A stretch of DNA of 12,648 nucleotides from Candidatus Omnitrophota bacterium (lineage in GTDB: Bacteria; Omnitrophota; Gorgyraeia; 2-02-FULL-51-18): NCBI GenBank assembly GCA_016196505.1, contig JACPXO010000193.1, positions 1 through 12,648 of the forward strand, written 5' to 3'. This document shows, one piece after another, positions 1 to 8,863 of the stretch; the stretch's first letter is position 1, and each line of letters starts with the position of its first letter. Position numbers and translations under genes: made by a program. The notes beneath the pieces were generated by a model, which was not told the origin of the DNA, did no database searches, and saw only the letters and a list, made by a program, of their open reading frames with translations.

Positions 1-561
1 AAGGTCGAGAGTCCTATCGAGCGGCTATACCTTAAACCCCAAGGGTGTGGCGCGACCGAAGACGCGCTCGAGGCGATCCAGACGGCCGACGCGATCGTGA
101 TCGGTCCGGGCAGTTTGTACACCAGTCTTTTGCCGAATCTTCTGATCGAGGACTTGAGCGCCGCGCTTTCCGCGTCCCACGTTCCGAAGATCTACATCTG
201 TAACGTCATGACCCAGAGACACGAAACAGACCGCTTGAGCGCCTTTGACCATCTGAACACGCTTGTGGAACATACGCGTCCGGACCTCATCAGCCACGTC
301 GTGGTGAACACCGGGCCTATTCCGGGTCCTATCCTTCAGAAATACGCCGGAGAAGGCGCTCATCCGGTGACGATGGACTCGGCGAAGATAAGCGCTTTGG
401 GTTACGAAGTGGTCGAGGCCAATATCATCCACGCGGCCGAGACCGTCAGGCATGACCCGAGAAAATTGGCGAAGATCATTTCGGACATCGTGAGCGCCCA
501 CAAGAAAAAAGTGACCGAGGACCGCAAGCGCAAGAAAGTGTTCCATGCCCAGCCCGTCTAA
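1..561 (+). CDS. yvcK: YvcK/CofD-like gluconeogenesis factor family protein, C-terminal part (5' end outside window)
   Basis: The reading frame is open from base 1 and ends at TAA 559-561, giving the last 186 residues. The segment D-A-I-V-I-G-P-G-S-L-Y-T-S-L-L-P-N-L-L (about residues 30-48 of the visible part) is the hallmark of the YvcK branch of the CofD-like fold (UPF0052). It is followed by the family's K-I-Y-I-C-N-V-M-T-Q and V-V-V-N-T-G-P-I-P segments. Known members bind UDP-sugars and affect growth on gluconeogenic carbon sources, cell shape and peptidoglycan synthesis in Bacillus and Mycobacterium; they are not proven enzymes. The C-terminus is a Lys/Arg-rich tail. The last 17 bp overlap the start of the GH57 gene, implying translational coupling. 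In many bacteria yvcK sits near rapZ and HPr-related genes, which fits the ptsH/ptsI genes downstream. The family call is strong; the cellular role here is inferred. Confidence 0.9.
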   Translation, partial: KVESPIERLYLKPQGCGATEDALEAIQTADAIVIGPGSLYTSLLPNLLIEDLSAALSASHVPKIYICNVMTQRHETDRLSAFDHLNTLVEHTRPDLISHVVVNTGPIPGPILQKYAGEGAHPVTMDSAKISALGYEVVEANIIHAAETVRHDPRKLAKIISDIVSAHKKKVTEDRKRKKVFHAQPV

Positions 562-2539
562 AAGTTTCATCTTTTGCGTGCACGCCCATCAGCCGGTGGG
601 AAATTTCGATTCGGTTTTTGAGGAGGCCTACGAGAGGTCCTATCGGCCCTTTTTTAAGGTTTGGGAACGGCACTCGTCGCTGCCTCTCGTGTGCCATCTT
701 TCCGGAAGTCTCGTGGACTGGCTCGAAAAGCACAAGCCCGAATTCATCCTCAAGCTCAAGAAAATGGCCAAGAACGGCCCCGTCGAGTTCTTGGGAGGGG
801 GCTACTATGAGCCGATCTTCGGGCTCATCCCGCGTCGGGACCTTAAAGGGCAGATCCCGATGATGGCCGACAAGTTGGAATCGGTGTTTGGTCAGTCTCC
901 TGAGGGGGCATGGCTCCCCGAGCGCGTGTGGGACCCGGACCTCGTGGGGCCTTTAAAAAAATCGGGCGTGGAATACACGATCCTTGACGATCTGCACCTG
1001 GAAAAAGCGGGCAAGGAAGACCCGGTGACCGGTTATTTTCAGGCCAAGGACAACGGCGAGTCTATCGATCTTTTTGCGTCGATGAAACAACTGCGCTATC
1101 TCATTCCGTTCAGGAAACCCGAGGAGACCCTGAGCTTTATCCGCTCCACGGACGCTTCGGCCGGCGATGTTTTTGTTTTCGCCGACGATATCGAAAAGTT
1201 CGGGTTCTGGCCTGGCACCTACGACTGGGTTTACAAGGAGAAATGGCTGGACAGTTTTTTGACGCTTCTGGAGAACGATCCCTCGGTGACCCTGTACACT
1301 TTTTCCGAATTCAGAAAGCGTTTTAAGTCGAAAGGGTGGGCGCGTGTCCCTCACGGCAGTTACAGTGAGATGATGGAGTGGTCTCAGGGAAGATTTTACA
1401 ATTTTTTAAAAAAATACCCGGAAAGTCAGTACATGAATGACCGCATGCGGAGCGTGAGCCGAATGCTTGAGGCGATCCACCCGGTCAACGGCACGCGGGA
1501 GGCGTATGACCTCGCCCAGCGTGCCCTTTACCGCGCTCAATGCAACTGTTCCTATTGGCACGGGGTCTTCGGGGGGCTGTACCTGCATCACCTGCGTTCG
1601 GCGGTGTTCGAAAATTTGATTCAAGCGGAAAGCGCGGCCGAGGGCATCCGCCGCAAGGCGTCGGGCTCGCGCAAGACCGCTCCGTTGCGCTTGTTGCGGC
1701 TCGGTTCCGGCGACCGGTGGCAGTTACGGCAGAAGAATCTCGAGACTTTTTTTAATCCGAAGTACGGCGGCGCTCTCGAGGAAATGGATTACCTGCCGCG
1801 CTCGGTCAATCTCATGTGCAATCTCCAGAGGCGCCGTGAGGTTTATCATGAAACGGTCTTGAGAGCCCCCGAACCCGCCGCGGGAGCGCACGAGCCGCTT
1901 TCGATCCACCAGATCCTTGGCAGCAAAGAAAAGGACCTCGAAAAACATCTGCATTACGATGTTTGCCGTCGGTTGTCGCTTCTCGACCACCTGTTCCTCG
2001 AGGAGATCGATCTGAAACAGTTTTCCGATTCGAAGTACACGGAGGTCGGTGATTTTGTCGGCGCCCGTTATGACCACCGGCCGGCGGCCGGGAAGGACGC
2101 GCCCGGGGTGGTTTTTACCAAGCACGGGCACTTCGTGACCCCCTCGGTAAGACATGCCCTGGTCATTCAGAAAACCGTGACGCCCAAAGGCGATTCGGGC
2201 CTCCGTGTGCGCACCCAGCTCCAAAACAAGAGCCATAAACCCGTACATTTTGTCTGGGGGGTTGAGTTCAATTTTTCGATAGGGGACGAGTATGCCAGGC
2301 ATGGCGTGAGCGCGGACCGCGTCAAGGAGTGGATCCTGAAAGACTCCTGGCGGGGCCTGAAGATCCGCCTTTTTTCCAAGGAAGAGGTGCAATTCTTGGC
2401 CGCGCCGGTGGAGACCATTTCAGAGTCTGAATCGGGCCTTGAAAGGACTTATCAGGGGCTTGGCGTTTTGCTGCAGAGGCGTTTTTCACTTAAACCCAGG
2501 GAAATCAAAGAACATCTTTTGGAATTGAGCGTGAGCTGA
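545..2539 (+). CDS. GH57 family 4-alpha-glucanotransferase / alpha-amylase
   Basis: This 664-residue cytoplasmic protein has no signal peptide. It is close in length to the Thermococcus litoralis 4-alpha-glucanotransferase (about 659 aa). The GH57 conserved regions appear in order: H15-Q16-P17; G-G-G-Y-Y-E-P at 84-90; W-L-P-E-R-V-W at 123-129, with Glu126 as the expected nucleophile; A-D-D-I-E-K-F-G at 213-220, with Asp214/Asp215 supplying the acid/base; and S-E-M-M-E-W at 274-279. The segment Y-W-H-G-V-F-G-G-L-Y-L at 337-347 is typical of the central DUF1925 domain. The C-terminal ~270 residues match the position of the DUF1926 beta-domain. Such enzymes cleave alpha-1,4-glucans and transfer the freed glucan to another chain, in glycogen or maltodextrin turnover. 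Sequence alone does not separate transferase from hydrolase, so no gene symbol is given. The ATG lies inside the 3' end of yvcK and has only a weak purine-rich upstream tract. Confidence 0.88.
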   Translation: MPSPSKSFIFCVHAHQPVGNFDSVFEEAYERSYRPFFKVWERHSSLPLVCHLSGSLVDWLEKHKPEFILKLKKMAKNGPVEFLGGGYYEPIFGLIPRRDLKGQIPMMADKLESVFGQSPEGAWLPERVWDPDLVGPLKKSGVEYTILDDLHLEKAGKEDPVTGYFQAKDNGESIDLFASMKQLRYLIPFRKPEETLSFIRSTDASAGDVFVFADDIEKFGFWPGTYDWVYKEKWLDSFLTLLENDPSVTLYTFSEFRKRFKSKGWARVPHGSYSEMMEWSQGRFYNFLKKYPESQYMNDRMRSVSRMLEAIHPVNGTREAYDLAQRALYRAQCNCSYWHGVFGGLYLHHLRSAVFENLIQAESAAEGIRRKASGSRKTAPLRLLRLGSGDRWQLRQKNLETFFNPKYGGALEEMDYLPRSVNLMCNLQRRREVYHETVLRAPEPAAGAHEPLSIHQILGSKEKDLEKHLHYDVCRRLSLLDHLFLEEIDLKQFSDSKYTEVGDFVGARYDHRPAAGKDAPGVVFTKHGHFVTPSVRHALVIQKTVTPKGDSGLRVRTQLQNKSHKPVHFVWGVEFNFSIGDEYARHGVSADRVKEWILKDSWRGLKIRLFSKEEVQFLAAPVETISESESGLERTYQGLGVLLQRRFSLKPREIKEHLLELSVS

Positions 2540-2557
2540 TCACCGGTCGGAGCGGCG

Positions 2558-2845
2558 ATGATGTTTATCAAGAAAAAAATCAAGATCAAAAATCCGCAGG
2601 GGCTTCATGCGCGGCCCGCTTCCGTGTTCGTCAGGATCGCGAACCAATTTGAGTCGGACGTGACCGTGAAAAAAGACGGGGAAGAAAAAGTAAACGGCAA
2701 GTCGATCATGGGGCTTTTGACATTGGCCGCGAGCCAGGGAAGCGTCATCGAGGTCGAAGTCAGCGGCTCCGATGCCCTGGCGGCGATGAAAGTGTTGGAG
2801 GAGTTTTTGACGTCCGACATCGAAGAAAAAGAGAAGGAGTCCTAA
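2558..2845 (+). CDS. ptsH: Phosphocarrier protein HPr
   Basis: HPr is the small cytosolic carrier that takes phosphate from Enzyme I and passes it to sugar-specific EIIA proteins. The 95-residue product has the active-site block G-L-H-A-R-P-A-S with phospho-accepting His17. It also has V-N-G-K-S-I-M-G-L, whose Ser49 corresponds to the Ser46 that HPr kinase/phosphorylase modifies in Firmicutes. This suggests the protein may have a regulatory as well as a transport role. Two ATGs stand in tandem at 2558 and 2561. A GGAG at 2549-2552 lies 5 nt from the first and 8 nt from the second, so the true start may be 2561; the difference is one Met. The C-terminus is a short acidic/lysine-rich extension. 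It lies 18 bp after the GH57 gene and 6 bp before ptsI, the classic ptsHI order. Confidence 0.95.
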   Translation: MMFIKKKIKIKNPQGLHARPASVFVRIANQFESDVTVKKDGEEKVNGKSIMGLLTLAASQGSVIEVEVSGSDALAAMKVLEEFLTSDIEEKEKES

Positions 2846-2851
2846 AAACCC

Positions 2852-4591
2852 ATGGCAGCGATTAAAGGCATCGCGGCGTCGCCGGGCATTGCGATAGGGA
2901 AGGCCTATGTACTTGACAGTGAGGAACTGTCCATCCCCAAAAAAATGATCAAGGATTCGGGGATCCCTAGAGAGATCGCGCGTTTCGAAGAAGCTCTGAC
3001 CAAGACGCGCGCCGAGATCTTAGGTATCCGTGATAAAATTTCCAGGGAGCTCGGCAAAGAGCACGGTGATATTTTCAACGCGCATCTTTTAGTGATCGAA
3101 GACCGGGCGTTGATCGAGGAAGTGATCGACCGTATCAAGAAAGAAAAAGTGACCTGCGATTTCGTTCTCTCGGAAGTTCTCAAAAAATACATCGAATCGT
3201 TTCTCAAGATCGACGACGAATACCTCCGTGAACGCGTGAGCGACATCAGCGACGTCGGGAGGCGCATCATCCGGAACCTTGTCGGAGCCCAGCGCACCTC
3301 GTTGAGCGAGCTCAAGGAAAAAGTGATCCTCATCGCGTATGACCTGTCCCCCAGCGATACGGCGCTCATGAACCGCAAGAACGTGATCGGTTTCGCGACG
3401 GATATCGGAGGGCGCACTTCCCATACGGCGATCATGGCCAAATCCCTTGAGATCCCGGCCGTTGTAGGTCTTCAATCCGTCACGCGCCAGGTGCGTAACG
3501 GGGACCTGTTGATCGTGGACGGTCAGGAAGGCGCGGTGTGGGTCAACCCTTCCGCGTCCGAGCTCCAAAAATATAAACAGGAGCAGGCCCGGTTCGAAGA
3601 GGTGAACCGTGGGCTTAAAAAATTCAAAGGACTCCCTTGCATCACCACGGATGGGCGCAGGATCGAACTTGCCGCCAATATCGAACTCCCGGATGAAACG
3701 ATTTCCGTGATCTCTCACGGCGCGGACGGGATCGGGCTTTACCGCACGGAATTTCTTTACATGAACCGGATGGACCTGCCTTCCGAGGAAGAGCAGTATC
3801 AGGCCTACAAAAAAGTGGTCAAACAAATGGCCCCGAAGCCGGTGGTTTTGCGGACTTTTGACCTGGGAGGCGACAAATTTTTGTCGCACCTGGAGATGCC
3901 CAAAGAGATGAATCCCTTTTTGGGCTGGCGGGCCATCCGTTTTTGCCTGGCCAGGCCTGAGATCTTCAAAGAGCAGTTGAGGGCTATCCTGCGCACCAGC
4001 GTTCACGGCCGTTTGCGCATGATGTACCCGATGATCTCCGGGGTCGGAGAGTTAAAACAGGCCAACCAGTTGTTGAAAGAATCCAAGGAAGAGCTGCGGT
4101 CCAAAAAGATCGCTTTTGACGAAAAAATGGAAGTGGGGGCCATGATCGAGATCCCGTCCGCCGCCCTCACTTGCGACATCCTGGCGCCCGAGGTCAGTTT
4201 TTTCAGTATCGGCACCAACGACCTCATTCAGTACGCGCTGGCGGTAGACCGCATCAATGAAAAGATCGCTTACCTTTATGAGCCGGCACATCCGGCGGTT
4301 TTAAGGCTTTTAAAGAACATCATTGACTCGGGCCACGCCAAGAATCTCTGGGTAGGGATGTGCGGAGAGATGGCCGGCGACCCGCTTTTGACGCCCCTGC
4401 TTCTTGGCCTGGGCCTCGATGAGATCTCGACGTCGCCCGTGCTTTTGCCGGAGATCAAAAAAATAATCCGCGCGATGAGTTACGAGGAGTCCAAAAAGAT
4501 CGTCGAGCGCGCGTTGACGTTCGAGACAGGCCTTGAAGTCGTCCAGTTTTTAAAAACCAAACTGAACGAGATCCACCCCAAGCCGGAATAA
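2852..4591 (+). CDS. ptsI: Phosphoenolpyruvate-protein phosphotransferase, PTS Enzyme I
   Basis: Enzyme I autophosphorylates from phosphoenolpyruvate and hands the phosphate to HPr. The 579-residue length is normal for the family. The N-terminal segment G-I-A-A-S-P-G-I-A-I-G-K (6-17) is typical. The HPr-binding helical domain follows (~35-145). The phosphohistidine domain holds G-G-R-T-S-H-T-A-I-M-A-K, with His191 as the expected active-site residue (E. coli His189). The C-terminal PEP-binding barrel has G-I-G-L-Y-R-T-E-F (293-301), the Mg-ligand segment M-I-E-I-P-S (431-436), F-S-I-G-T-N-D-L (451-458) and the catalytic cysteine in G-M-C-G-E-M-A-G-D (Cys504; E. coli Cys502). All key residues are present, so it should be active. 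A good AAGGAG-like site (about 2834-2839) precedes the ATG. No EII sugar permease is visible in this window. Confidence 0.97.
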   Translation: MAAIKGIAASPGIAIGKAYVLDSEELSIPKKMIKDSGIPREIARFEEALTKTRAEILGIRDKISRELGKEHGDIFNAHLLVIEDRALIEEVIDRIKKEKVTCDFVLSEVLKKYIESFLKIDDEYLRERVSDISDVGRRIIRNLVGAQRTSLSELKEKVILIAYDLSPSDTALMNRKNVIGFATDIGGRTSHTAIMAKSLEIPAVVGLQSVTRQVRNGDLLIVDGQEGAVWVNPSASELQKYKQEQARFEEVNRGLKKFKGLPCITTDGRRIELAANIELPDETISVISHGADGIGLYRTEFLYMNRMDLPSEEEQYQAYKKVVKQMAPKPVVLRTFDLGGDKFLSHLEMPKEMNPFLGWRAIRFCLARPEIFKEQLRAILRTSVHGRLRMMYPMISGVGELKQANQLLKESKEELRSKKIAFDEKMEVGAMIEIPSAALTCDILAPEVSFFSIGTNDLIQYALAVDRINEKIAYLYEPAHPAVLRLLKNIIDSGHAKNLWVGMCGEMAGDPLLTPLLLGLGLDEISTSPVLLPEIKKIIRAMSYEESKKIVERALTFETGLEVVQFLKTKLNEIHPKPE

Positions 4592-4609
4592 GAAAGACGA
4601 CCCTTTTTC

Positions 4610-5362
4610 ATGAAAGCTGTTATCCTCGCCGCCGGTTACGCCACGCGGCTTTATCCTTTAACGCTTGACACGCCCAAGTGTCTTTTGTCCGTCGGCGGAA
4701 AAGCGATGCTCGATCACCTCTGCGAAAATTTGCAAGGCCTTCCGGCGATCGACGAGATCCTTATCGTGACGAACGCGAAGTTTTTTCAGAAATTGCGGTC
4801 CTGGAAAGAAAAGTCCCGCTTTTCGGTCCCGATCGATGTCCTGAACGACGGGACAGACTCGAACGAGAACCGTTTGGGGGCGATCGGGGACCTGAGTTTG
4901 GTGATCGAGAAAAAGAGGATCAAAACGGACTTTTTGATGCTGGCGGCCGACAATTTATTCGAGGAACCTCTGGCTCATTTCGTGGGTTTTGCGCAAAGCC
5001 GGGGCCGCGCGGTCTCAATGGGGGTCGTGGATATCCACGACGCGGGCCTCGCGGCCAACCGTTTTGGCGTTGTCGAGATGAGCGCCTTGGCAGAGGTGCT
5101 TTCTTTCGAGGAAAAGCCCGCTCACCCGAAATCGAGTCTCATCGCGACGGGCATTTATTACTTTCCCGCGTTTTCTGTGGCTCAAGTGCGCGAGTATTTG
5201 GCTCAGGGAAACGTGCCGGACGCTCCGGGGCATTACCTGAAATGGCTCGTGGGCCGGACAAAAATTTTCGGATTTTTGATCAAGGGGATGTGGTATGATA
5301 TCGGCGATTTAAAAGCCCTCGAAGAAGCCAATCGGATTTTTAAAGGAAAGGTGAGTTCATGA
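4610..5362 (+). CDS. Sugar-phosphate nucleotidyltransferase (NTP_transferase family)
   Basis: This 250-residue Rossmann-like enzyme of the RfbA/GlmU/ManC superfamily joins an NTP to a sugar-1-phosphate (or an analogous phosphate) and releases pyrophosphate. The N-terminal signature [13 protein letters not shown] (6-18) is followed by T-P-K-C-L-L (21-26). The metal-binding Asp is in L-A-A-D-N (Asp114). F-E-E-K-P (166-170) and W-Y-D-I-G-D (228-233, Asp230) complete the set. The signature has G-Y-A-T-R in place of the more common G-x-G-T-R, a form seen in several nucleotidyltransferases. It has no C-terminal left-handed beta-helix, so it is a minimal single-domain form. Neither the nucleotide nor the sugar can be assigned from sequence. 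The upstream ribosome-binding site is weak. The stop overlaps the metK start in an ATGA, so expression is coupled to metK. Confidence 0.85.
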   Translation: MKAVILAAGYATRLYPLTLDTPKCLLSVGGKAMLDHLCENLQGLPAIDEILIVTNAKFFQKLRSWKEKSRFSVPIDVLNDGTDSNENRLGAIGDLSLVIEKKRIKTDFLMLAADNLFEEPLAHFVGFAQSRGRAVSMGVVDIHDAGLAANRFGVVEMSALAEVLSFEEKPAHPKSSLIATGIYYFPAFSVAQVREYLAQGNVPDAPGHYLKWLVGRTKIFGFLIKGMWYDIGDLKALEEANRIFKGKVSS

Positions 5363-6504
5363 AGCCCAAGAATTATCTTTTTACCTCCGAAAGTGTCACC
5401 GAAGGCCATCCGGACAAGGTCGCCGATCAGATTTCCGACGCGATCCTGGACTCCATTATGGATAAAGACCCCAACGGACGCGTGGCCTGCGAAACGCTCG
5501 TGACGACGGGGCTTGCATTTGTCGCGGGCGAGGTGACGACCTCCTGCTATGTGGATATCCCCAAGGTCGTCAGAAAAACCATCAAGCGCATCGGCTATGA
5601 CAACCCCGTTTTCGGCTTTGATTACCAAACCTGCGCGGTGGTCACCTCTATTCAAGGACAGTCGCCGGATATCGCGCTCGGGGTCGACCACGGCGGAGCC
5701 GGAGACCAGGGCATGATGTTCGGTTTTGCGGCCGACGAGACGCCCGAGTTCATGCCGCTGCCGATCAGTTTGGCGCACAAGTTGACACGGCGCGTGGCCG
5801 AATTAAGAAAAAAGAAAATGGTGCCGTATCTGCGCCCGGACGGCAAGTCTCAGGTGACGGTGCAGTATGAAAACGACAGACCCTTGCGCGTGGACACGGT
5901 GGTCGTGAGCGTGCATCACTACCGCGAGGCCAAAACCAAAGATATCGCCCGTGATATGAAAAAACTTGTCATTGAGAAAGTGATCCCCCCGCAGTATCTG
6001 GATAAAAAGACCAAAATTTTTATCAACCCCACCGGGCGTTTTGAGGTTGGGGGGCCTCAGGCGGATACGGGACTCACGGGCCGGAAGATCATCGCGGACA
6101 CCTACGGAGGATGCGGTTCGCACGGCGGCGGCGCTTTTTCCGGGAAAGACCCGACGAAAGTGGACCGTTCGGCCTCCTACATGGCGCGTTATATCGCCAA
6201 GAACATTGTTGCGGCAAAACTCGCCTCAAAATGCGAGATCCAGCTGGCCTATGCCATCGGGGTCGCGGAGCCGGTTTCTGTCATGGTGAATACTTTCAAC
6301 ACCGGGAAAGTGCCCACCGAACATTTAAGAAAACTTATCCTTAAAAATTTTAACCTGACCCCTCTTGGGATCATCCAAGATCTCAAGTTGAGACGGCCGG
6401 TCTATGAGGCCACCGCCGCTTACGGCCATTTTGGGCGCAACGAGGAAGGCTTTACTTGGGAAGAATTGGACAAGGTGCCCGCCCTGAAGAAGGGTGTCGC
6501 ATGA
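5359..6504 (+). CDS. metK: S-adenosylmethionine synthetase (methionine adenosyltransferase)
   Basis: MetK makes S-adenosylmethionine from methionine and ATP in the cytosol. The 381-residue length is typical. The N-terminal block [13 protein letters not shown] (8-20) carries the catalytic His17 and the metal ligand Asp19. G-A-G-D-Q-G (113-118) is the conserved hexapeptide, and [16 protein letters not shown] (256-271) is the P-loop-like phosphate-binding segment with catalytic lysines. An AAAGG at 5347-5351 lies 7 nt before the ATG. The start overlaps the nucleotidyltransferase stop and the stop overlaps the ahcY start, both as ATGA. No SAM riboswitch can sit directly upstream because the preceding sequence is coding. 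Regulation must come from the operon promoter or from internal sites that I do not see. Confidence 0.98.
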   Translation: MKPKNYLFTSESVTEGHPDKVADQISDAILDSIMDKDPNGRVACETLVTTGLAFVAGEVTTSCYVDIPKVVRKTIKRIGYDNPVFGFDYQTCAVVTSIQGQSPDIALGVDHGGAGDQGMMFGFAADETPEFMPLPISLAHKLTRRVAELRKKKMVPYLRPDGKSQVTVQYENDRPLRVDTVVVSVHHYREAKTKDIARDMKKLVIEKVIPPQYLDKKTKIFINPTGRFEVGGPQADTGLTGRKIIADTYGGCGSHGGGAFSGKDPTKVDRSASYMARYIAKNIVAAKLASKCEIQLAYAIGVAEPVSVMVNTFNTGKVPTEHLRKLILKNFNLTPLGIIQDLKLRRPVYEATAAYGHFGRNEEGFTWEELDKVPALKKGVA

Positions 6505-7760
6505 CCAGATGCGATATCGCTGACCCGCGTTTAGCGGGTAAGGGCAAACTCCGCATCGAATGGGCCGGCGCTCAGATGCCCGTCGTGGAGATGATCTCGA
6601 AGCGTTTCACCAAGGAAAAACCGCTCAAAGGCCTGCGGGTTTCCGCGTGCCTGCATGTGACCTCAGAGACCGCCAACCTCATGCTGGCTTTAAAAGCGGG
6701 GGGAGCGGATGTGGTTCTTGTCGCTTCGAACCCTTTGAGCACGCAGGACGACGTGGCGGCATCCCTGGTGAAAGATTTTGGGATTTCGGTATCGGCTGTG
6801 AAGGGGGAGAATCGCAAAAAGTATTACGATCATATTTACGCGGCGCTTGACCATAAGCCGCATTTGACGATGGATGACGGGGCGGACCTGGTTTCCGCGA
6901 TCCACAAAGACCCTAAAAAATATGGCCGCCATATCCTTGCCGGCACGGAAGAGACCACCACCGGCGTCATCCGTCTGAGAAGTCTTGAGGCGCAAGGAAA
7001 GCTGCTTTTTCCGATCGTGGCCGTCAATGACGCGGACACGAAACATTTTTTTGACAACCGCTACGGGACGGGGCAGTCGACGCTCGACGGGGTCATTCGT
7101 GCCACTAATATCCTGCTCGCCGGAACCTCCGTCGTGGTTTGCGGGTACGGCTGGTGCGGGCGCGGCGTCGCGGCCAAAGCGCGCGGTTTAGGAGCCAACG
7201 TCATCGTCACGGAAGTCGACCCCCTCAAAGCTTTGGAAGCGGTGATGGACGGTTTTCAGGTGATGCCCATGGAGGAGGCCGTAAAACACGGCCAGGTTTA
7301 TATCACCGTCACCGGCAACACCCACGTGATCCGCCGGGAGCATTTCGTGCGCATGCGGGACCGCGCGATCGTCGCGAACTCCGGCCACTTTGACGTGGAA
7401 CTCGATATCGAGAGTTTGAAAAGAATCGCCAAAAAGGTCCGTGGCGTGAGAGACTGCGTGGAAGAGTTTACGCTGCCGAGCGGACGGAGGATCTATGTTC
7501 TCGCTTCCGGGCGCCTTGTGAATTTGAGCGCGGCCGAAGGTCATCCGGCCATGGTCATGGACATGAGTTTTGCCAATCAAGCGTTGTCAGCCGAGTGGGT
7601 GAGCGATCATCACGGATCGCTTGAAAAGAAGGTCTACCGGGTGCCTTTGGAGATCGACCGGGAGATCGCGCGCTTGAAACTTCGCAGTATGGATGTGGCT
7701 GTGGATTCGTTGACGCCTGAACAGGTCCGGTATCTTTCCGCCTGGGAAACCGGGACTTGA
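6501..7760 (+). CDS. ahcY: S-adenosylhomocysteine hydrolase, short archaeal/Thermotoga-like type
   Basis: AhcY reversibly splits S-adenosylhomocysteine into adenosine and homocysteine, using tightly bound NAD, and so relieves product inhibition of methyltransferases. It has 419 residues from ATG 6501, which follows an AAGGG at 6490-6494 and overlaps the metK stop. An in-frame ATG at 6456 inside metK is rejected. Visible motifs are H-V-T-S-E-T-A (52-58), [10 protein letters not shown] (77-86), D-D-G-A-D (125-129), T-E-E-T-T-T-G (149-155), [11 protein letters not shown] (176-186, Lys181 and Asp185) and the NAD-binding G-Y-G-W-C-G (215-220). The C-terminus ends in [16 protein letters not shown], not the K-P-x-H-Y-R-Y that contacts NAD in the usual bacterial and eukaryotic enzymes. 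That ending and the N-P-L-S-T-Q-D-D motif mark the archaeal/Thermotoga-like branch. Confidence 0.95.
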   Translation: MTRCDIADPRLAGKGKLRIEWAGAQMPVVEMISKRFTKEKPLKGLRVSACLHVTSETANLMLALKAGGADVVLVASNPLSTQDDVAASLVKDFGISVSAVKGENRKKYYDHIYAALDHKPHLTMDDGADLVSAIHKDPKKYGRHILAGTEETTTGVIRLRSLEAQGKLLFPIVAVNDADTKHFFDNRYGTGQSTLDGVIRATNILLAGTSVVVCGYGWCGRGVAAKARGLGANVIVTEVDPLKALEAVMDGFQVMPMEEAVKHGQVYITVTGNTHVIRREHFVRMRDRAIVANSGHFDVELDIESLKRIAKKVRGVRDCVEEFTLPSGRRIYVLASGRLVNLSAAEGHPAMVMDMSFANQALSAEWVSDHHGSLEKKVYRVPLEIDREIARLKLRSMDVAVDSLTPEQVRYLSAWETGT

Positions 7761-7774
7761 GATCCGCCCCCCCT

Positions 7775-8863
7775 TTAGGATGACTTTCTGATCAGATAGA
7801 TCCCCAAAGAAGCGAAAAAAAGATTGCTGAACCACGCCGCCAGAGGCGGCGAAAGGTATCCCCCCTTGCCTAAAGCCAGGCAGAACGAGTTCATCGCGTA
7901 ATAGCAGAAAATGATCACCAAGCTCGTCCCGATCCCCACCATGGCGCTGGCGCGTTTCGTTTGAACGGCCAGCGGCGCCCCGATGAGGATCACGACGAGC
8001 GTCACGAAAGAAAAAGCGATCTTGGAGTGCAGGTCCACTTTGAGCCGGCGGATCATTTTTTGGCCGGCGTTCTTAAGATTGTTGATATGCGACCGGAGCT
8101 CTTTGGAACTCATGTATTCCACCTCCGCGGATTCTTTGATGAAATCCTCCGGTTTCTCCGACAGGAAAAGCGTGAGCGTCGGAGAGAAAACGGGCTCTCC
8201 CAGCATATCCCCCCGCGGGGTCAGCTCGTACCGCATGACTTCATAAAAAGTCCAGCGCCCGTGCTCATAGTGTGCTTTTTTGGCGATGAGCTTTGACTGA
8301 AGACGCTTGTGATGGTTGTCTTCAAGGACAACGACGTCATGAAGCGTTTTGTTCTTAAGCTCGATCTCCCGCGCGTAGATCATCCGGTTTTCCTTACCAT
8401 GCAGCGCCACGTTCTTAATGGCGCGCTCATCCAGATTTTCTTTTCCTTTAAGGATAAGCCCTTCCATGATAGCGGTGGACGTCAGCGTCGAGGAGGGGAT
8501 CACCTTCTCACTCAAGAGAAAGATCGAAAAACTGATTAAGAGTCCCGTGAAGAGATACGGGGTCAGGATTTGGAGATCGCTGATCCCACTTGCTTTGAGA
8601 GCTATGAGCTCGTTGTGGCGGTTGAAATTGCCAAGCGCGTACAGCGTGGCCACCAACCCCGACACCGGCACGACCTGTACTAGGAGCGATGGGATCTTAT
8701 AAAAATAATACGAGAGAACGATCTTTAGGGAAACGCCGTGCTTCAGGTATTCGTCAAGATTGTTGAAGGCGTCGACAATGATGAACAAGATCAAAAAAAG
8801 GGCCACGCAATAAAGAAGCGGCATTAAAAAGTTCCTGAGCAGATAACGGTCGACGATCCGCAT
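7775..8863 (-). CDS. lptG: LPS export permease LptG (YjgP/YjgQ family)
   Basis: LptG pairs with LptF and the LptB ATPase in the inner membrane to extract lipopolysaccharide and pass it to LptC/LptA. The 362-residue product shows the family layout: TM1 ~12-31, TM2 ~48-77, the conserved cytoplasmic segment N-E-L-I-A-L-K-A-S-G-I-S (84-95) that serves as the LptB-facing coupling helix, TM3 ~100-118, a periplasmic beta-jellyroll-type domain ~125-270, then three TMs to the C-terminus. The start codon shares one base with the lptF stop (TGATG on the minus strand), so the two are translationally coupled. The LptG rather than LptF assignment rests on its being second in the pair, the usual order, and is less certain than the family. 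The TAA stop lies 14 bp from the convergent ahcY stop. Confidence 0.88.
   Translation of the reverse strand: MRIVDRYLLRNFLMPLLYCVALFLILFIIVDAFNNLDEYLKHGVSLKIVLSYYFYKIPSLLVQVVPVSGLVATLYALGNFNRHNELIALKASGISDLQILTPYLFTGLLISFSIFLLSEKVIPSSTLTSTAIMEGLILKGKENLDERAIKNVALHGKENRMIYAREIELKNKTLHDVVVLEDNHHKRLQSKLIAKKAHYEHGRWTFYEVMRYELTPRGDMLGEPVFSPTLTLFLSEKPEDFIKESAEVEYMSSKELRSHINNLKNAGQKMIRRLKVDLHSKIAFSFVTLVVILIGAPLAVQTKRASAMVGIGTSLVIIFCYYAMNSFCLALGKGGYLSPPLAAWFSNLFFASLGIYLIRKSS

Noticed and set aside
3089..4006. Long open frame on the minus strand opposite ptsI (305 residues)
   Set aside because: It is a shadow of the ptsI codon pattern. Its translation shows no recognisable domain, and ptsI is intact on the other strand.
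5250..5362. Possible SAM riboswitch or promoter before metK
   Set aside because: The region is the coding end of the nucleotidyltransferase. No -35/-10 pair with acceptable spacing and no riboswitch-like helices were seen.
6456..6500. Upstream in-frame start of ahcY inside metK
   Set aside because: It would overlap metK by 49 bp, while 6501 has a good AAGGG site and the same ATGA coupling seen at the metK start.
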